From Psychrobacillus vulpis (GTDB lineage Bacteria; Bacillota; Bacilli; Bacillales_A; Planococcaceae), in assembly GCF_006861825.1 (NCBI RefSeq), contig NZ_VDGI01000001.1, forward strand, positions 140,172-204,171: 64,000 nucleotides of DNA. Reading direction: 5' to 3'. Under the pieces are notes generated by a model. The model saw only the letters and a program-made list of their open reading frames with translations. It did not search any database and was not told the origin of the DNA. Both the position numbers and the translations under genes were made by a program. Of this stretch, positions 61,372 to 64,000 are shown one piece after another; within the stretch, counting starts at the first letter, position 1; the number at the start of each line of letters is the position of its first letter.

Positions 61372-61842
61372 TTATCTTGTCCCAACTTTACGAAAGCCTT
61401 CTTCTAAAAGATAAGATTTAGCTTCTTCATAAGAACCAAAGCTTTCCTCTAAGTTGTATCCATGATAAATATTCCAAAGCGTATCTTCTTGTAACAATGT
61501 TAACTTTGAGTTTTCTTTGTTCTTCCACTCTTCTTCTACTTCTTCATCAAAAAGTTCTTCTTCCTCTGTAGCTAAATAAGCAATAGAATCTTTAATCATT
61601 TGCCTTAATTCATCTGCCGAAGCTTCACGAATATTAACAAGACCTTTTTCTTTTGCGTCATACTGCGAAAGATCTCCTACATATACAAACCCGTTTCCAT
61701 TTGGATGGAGGTGATATACAACAGTTGTTTTTTCATATAAGCTATCTTCATAATGGTAATTAACTCGTTTCATTGATACTTCTTTTCGAGTTAACTCCGG
61801 AAATTCTTGAATAATTGCTTCTTTTTCTTCAAATGTAAGCAT
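61372..61842 (-). CDS. Acidic hypothetical protein (156 aa)
   Basis: A soluble, Glu-rich cytoplasmic protein with VNYHYEDSLYEKTTVVYHLHPNGNGFVYVGDL and a very acidic stretch (ATEEEELFDEEVEEEW, ~105-120). I do not recognise a characterised family. It is in an operon with the DUF3221-like gene. Confidence 0.75.
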   Translation of the reverse strand: MLTFEEKEAIIQEFPELTRKEVSMKRVNYHYEDSLYEKTTVVYHLHPNGNGFVYVGDLSQYDAKEKGLVNIREASADELRQMIKDSIAYLATEEEELFDEEVEEEWKNKENSKLTLLQEDTLWNIYHGYNLEESFGSYEEAKSYLLEEGFRKVGTR

Positions 61843-61891
61843 GTGATTCCTCTTTCTTTTCGTTTTTCATTTGTCTAGTATAACATAATAT

Positions 61892-61984
61892 TTACCCTCT
61901 TCGCGTCCACCATTCTGCAACGAGGATGAAACAAATGACTACAGCAATTGCAACCGCAAAAAACCAATCTGGTAGACTACTCAA
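61892..61984 (-). CDS. Tiny membrane protein (30 aa)
   Basis: Reading from TTG at 61984 gives 30 residues: an N-terminal SSLPDWFF, a single hydrophobic helix (AVAIAVVICFILVAEW) and a basic end WTRRG. The ribosome binding site AAGGAGG lies in the last codons of the dipeptidase gene, ~10 nt upstream, so translation is coupled. It starts 5 bp after that stop. Confidence 0.55.
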   Translation of the reverse strand: MSSLPDWFFAVAIAVVICFILVAEWWTRRG

Positions 61985-61989
61985 TTGTA

Positions 61990-62934
61990 TTATTCCTCCT
62001 TGCTAATCTTTTGTACAAACCGATGGAAGTTACTCGATGTAATTCCTTCTACTTCTTCTGTAGAGTAGCTTTTTAATAGCTGTTCCACTAAATTTTGTGT
62101 TTTGGATGCATCTTCAAGTCCTAAGACAAATTCTCCGATTCCATCAAAGTCTGAACCCAATCCTACCAGATGTTTCCCACCAAGAGAAACAATATGATCT
62201 ATATGCTTCACTAAGTCTTGTATCTCTAAAGGTTGTTTAGAATTGTTGATAAACTGTGGATAGTACACCACGTGAATTGGTGAATCTCTTTCGATTAATG
62301 CTTTTATTTGATCATCCGTTAAATTTCTTGGCGAATCACATATTGTCCTAGCATTTGAGTGACTTGCCATTAGCCACTTTGCTTTTGGTAACACATCCCA
62401 AAACGATTTTTCACTTAAGTGAGATACATCTATAATAATATTTTGTTCGTTTAGTAAAGTTACTACTTCTTCACCAAACGTAGTTAACCCTGTTCCTGAA
62501 TTTTCAGATGCACCATCCGCAACTTCATTTGCACCATTCCACGTAAGCCCTACTAATCGAACGCCATGAGACAATAAAAGCTTTAGTTTTAATATGTCTC
62601 CTTCAATCATATCCAAGCCTTCTAAAGATAATACTGCCCCAATTTGTCCTTCTTTCAGCGTTTCGAGCTGATCCCATTGATAAATTGCAACTACATTCTC
62701 ATGCTTCCCTACAATCTCTGTATGGAAAAATTCAATTTGACGAATGGCTTCCATAAAACGCTTTTCTTTTGGAAAACCTTCCGAAACAAACACTGCAAAT
62801 AACTGCAAAGCTATTTCTCCTGCTTCTAATAGCTTTTTATTTGCTTGAAGCAAGGAAGAATCTTCGAAAGAGAGTGGCGTGTCAGCTTTTGCTAATTTAT
62901 ATAGTACATCACAATGTAAATCGTATACTTTCAT
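61990..62934 (-). CDS. M19-family membrane-type dipeptidase (314 aa)
   Basis: A zinc peptidase of the renal dipeptidase family. The metal ligands are visible: DLHCDVLYK (H7, D9), SLEGLDMI (bridging Glu ~124), ASHSN (His ~190) and GLGSDFDG (Asp ~260). There is no signal peptide, so the enzyme is cytoplasmic and cleaves dipeptides, often with D-residues. It is preceded by ddh in the same direction but separated by a terminator. Confidence 0.92.
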   Translation of the reverse strand: MKVYDLHCDVLYKLAKADTPLSFEDSSLLQANKKLLEAGEIALQLFAVFVSEGFPKEKRFMEAIRQIEFFHTEIVGKHENVVAIYQWDQLETLKEGQIGAVLSLEGLDMIEGDILKLKLLLSHGVRLVGLTWNGANEVADGASENSGTGLTTFGEEVVTLLNEQNIIIDVSHLSEKSFWDVLPKAKWLMASHSNARTICDSPRNLTDDQIKALIERDSPIHVVYYPQFINNSKQPLEIQDLVKHIDHIVSLGGKHLVGLGSDFDGIGEFVLGLEDASKTQNLVEQLLKSYSTEEVEGITSSNFHRFVQKISKEE

Positions 62935-62947
62935 TTGCTTTTCCTCC

Positions 62948-62990
62948 TAAAAAAACCGGCACTCTATTCAAAGAGATACCGGTTAAATTT
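62948..62990 (-). terminator. Terminator of ddh
   Basis: On the minus strand AACCGGTATCTCT / AGAGTGCCGGTT is followed by TTTTTT. Confidence 0.82.
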
Positions 62991-63974
62991 TTATAATAAT
63001 TCTGCTCGAAGTTGTGCTGCCGACTTTGGCGATAAAAGTCCAAATGGAATATCATAAACTGTTTTCGCTCCACTTTGGCCCAATTGTCCCAATCGATAAG
63101 CAGCTCGTGCAAAAGCAACTAATACACTTGAAGTAAAATTAGGATTACTTTCTAATTTTAATGAAAACTCCATCAGTTGTCGGTCTTGATTACCACTTAC
63201 CCCACTTCTAATAACGAACCCTCCATGAGGCATACCACTATGATTTTTTTCAAGTTCTTCTTCCGAAATAAAATGCACCGTAGTATCATAATCTGCAAAA
63301 TAGTTCGGCATAGTAATGATTTGTTGCTCAACTTCTTTTCGACTTGCACCTTCCTCTAACACAACAAAACATTCTCTCTTATGTTTTTCTCGCGTTGAAA
63401 GTTCAGGCTGTTCCCCGTTTCTTACTCTGTCTACCGCTTCCTGCACAGGAAGTGTATATTGTACTGCATTTTTTACACCAACAATTCGGCGTACAGCATC
63501 TGAATGCCCTTGGCTTAAGCCATCTCCCCAAAATGTGTACGTATTTCCTACAGGCAGCACAACTTCACCCAATAATCTATTTAATGAAAATAAACCTGGA
63601 TCCCATCCAACCGAAATAATGCTTACTTTATCAGACATTTTGGCAGTTTTGTCCACTTTCTCAAAAAATTCAGGAATCAACGCATGCGTGTCAAAACTAT
63701 CAATTGTATGGAACCATTGAGAAATTTCAGGCGTTTGTTCTGGCAAATCTTTAGCAGATCCTCCACATAAAATCATTACATCTATTTTATCTTGAAAATC
63801 TTTAATATCCTCTACTAAATATACGCCAACCGAATCGTTACTAACTTGAATTGTTGAAGGGTTACGTCTCGTAAAAACCGCCACTAGCTCCATATCTGGA
63901 TTTTGCATAACAGCTAGTTCAACTCCACGTCCTAAATTACCGTACCCAACAATACCAATTCGAATTTTACTCAT
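62991..63974 (-). CDS. ddh: meso-Diaminopimelate D-dehydrogenase (327 aa)
   Basis: An NADPH-dependent enzyme that makes meso-diaminopimelate in one step from tetrahydrodipicolinate, feeding lysine and cell-wall synthesis. The Rossmann motif is IGIVGYGNLGRGVELA (~5-20). Family segments are SVGWDPGLFSLNRL, TFWGDGLSQGHSDAVRRI and the C-terminal PFGLLSPKSAAQLRAELL. Length is standard. This single-step route is limited to some bacteria, including Lysinibacillus-like Planococcaceae. Confidence 0.94.
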   Translation of the reverse strand: MSKIRIGIVGYGNLGRGVELAVMQNPDMELVAVFTRRNPSTIQVSNDSVGVYLVEDIKDFQDKIDVMILCGGSAKDLPEQTPEISQWFHTIDSFDTHALIPEFFEKVDKTAKMSDKVSIISVGWDPGLFSLNRLLGEVVLPVGNTYTFWGDGLSQGHSDAVRRIVGVKNAVQYTLPVQEAVDRVRNGEQPELSTREKHKRECFVVLEEGASRKEVEQQIITMPNYFADYDTTVHFISEEELEKNHSGMPHGGFVIRSGVSGNQDRQLMEFSLKLESNPNFTSSVLVAFARAAYRLGQLGQSGAKTVYDIPFGLLSPKSAAQLRAELL

Positions 63975-64000
63975 TTACTTCTTCCTCCATTGTGTTCATC

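Noticed and set aside
1-64000. Prophage, integrative element, tRNA or rRNA genes
   Set aside because: I found no integrase, phage structural or transposase gene and no recognisable tRNA or rRNA. The only mobile sequences seen are small non-autonomous repeats.

Overview
The window is a low-GC Gram-positive chromosome segment. It is AT-rich, has strong AGGAGG-type ribosome binding sites and simple hairpin-plus-T terminators, and its gene content matches Bacillales. Many orthologues have Bacillus subtilis counterparts (YhfW, PpaC, NsrR/Hmp, NiaP, YclNOPQ, HflX, SigV/RsiV, YuaF/FloT, YkaA/Pit, MhqD). A diaminopimelate dehydrogenase (Ddh) and abundant GC-rich intergenic repeats point to the Planococcaceae (Psychrobacillus/Lysinibacillus/Sporosarcina-like). 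The genus is an inference. There is no prophage, conjugative element, CRISPR array, rRNA or tRNA.

Layout. 1-6.2 kb: M20 peptidase-family hydrolases, a repeat-rich gap, a BmrA-like exporter, and an NprR-like XRE/TPR regulator overlapping a 42-codon secreted-peptide gene (a likely quorum-sensing pair). 6.2-16.5 kb: DUF4288, a decayed PadR regulator, a Rieske flavoprotein, a sigma-W-type promoter before a DUF2500 gene, a DsbA-like protein, PpaC with a highly structured leader, divergent nsrR/hmp with a visible operator, and a P-loop kinase/CoA-transferase/alkyladenine glycosylase operon. 16.5-23.1 kb: niacin transporter, thrCB, zinc transporter, a cysteine-free uracil-DNA glycosylase, nested repeats and a PAP2 phosphatase. 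23.3-27.4 kb: a Fur-type YclNOPQ siderophore ABC operon with a heme monooxygenase-like gene. 27.5-31.0 kb: a tandem duplication that made two lipoprotein paralogues and copied the end of the neighbouring POT transporter. 31-44 kb: ABC exporter, hflX, repeat array, acyl-CoA synthetase, T-box-controlled NhaC-type transporter, methyltransferase and a MacB-like ABC system. 44-45.6 kb: sigV-rsiV. 45.6-46.5 kb: a 1-kb repeat cluster. 46.5-64 kb: fumC/HD-GYP, the sigma-W yuaF-floT pair, ykaA-pit, an MMPL protein, mhqD, cstR with a broken sulfur-trafficking gene, an MFS exporter, a dipeptidase with a 30-codon membrane protein, and ddh.

Three things stand out. (1) The regulator/peptide pair at 4.7-6.1 kb. 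(2) Arrays of a 10-bp core repeated at exactly 21 bp with unrelated spacers, at three places and with two different cores. (3) A family of ~120-bp GC-rich inverted-repeat elements. These carry insertions at one preferred internal site, sit in a terminator loop, supply a gene's stop codon, and are themselves hit by a small element with CACTGAAAAA ends.
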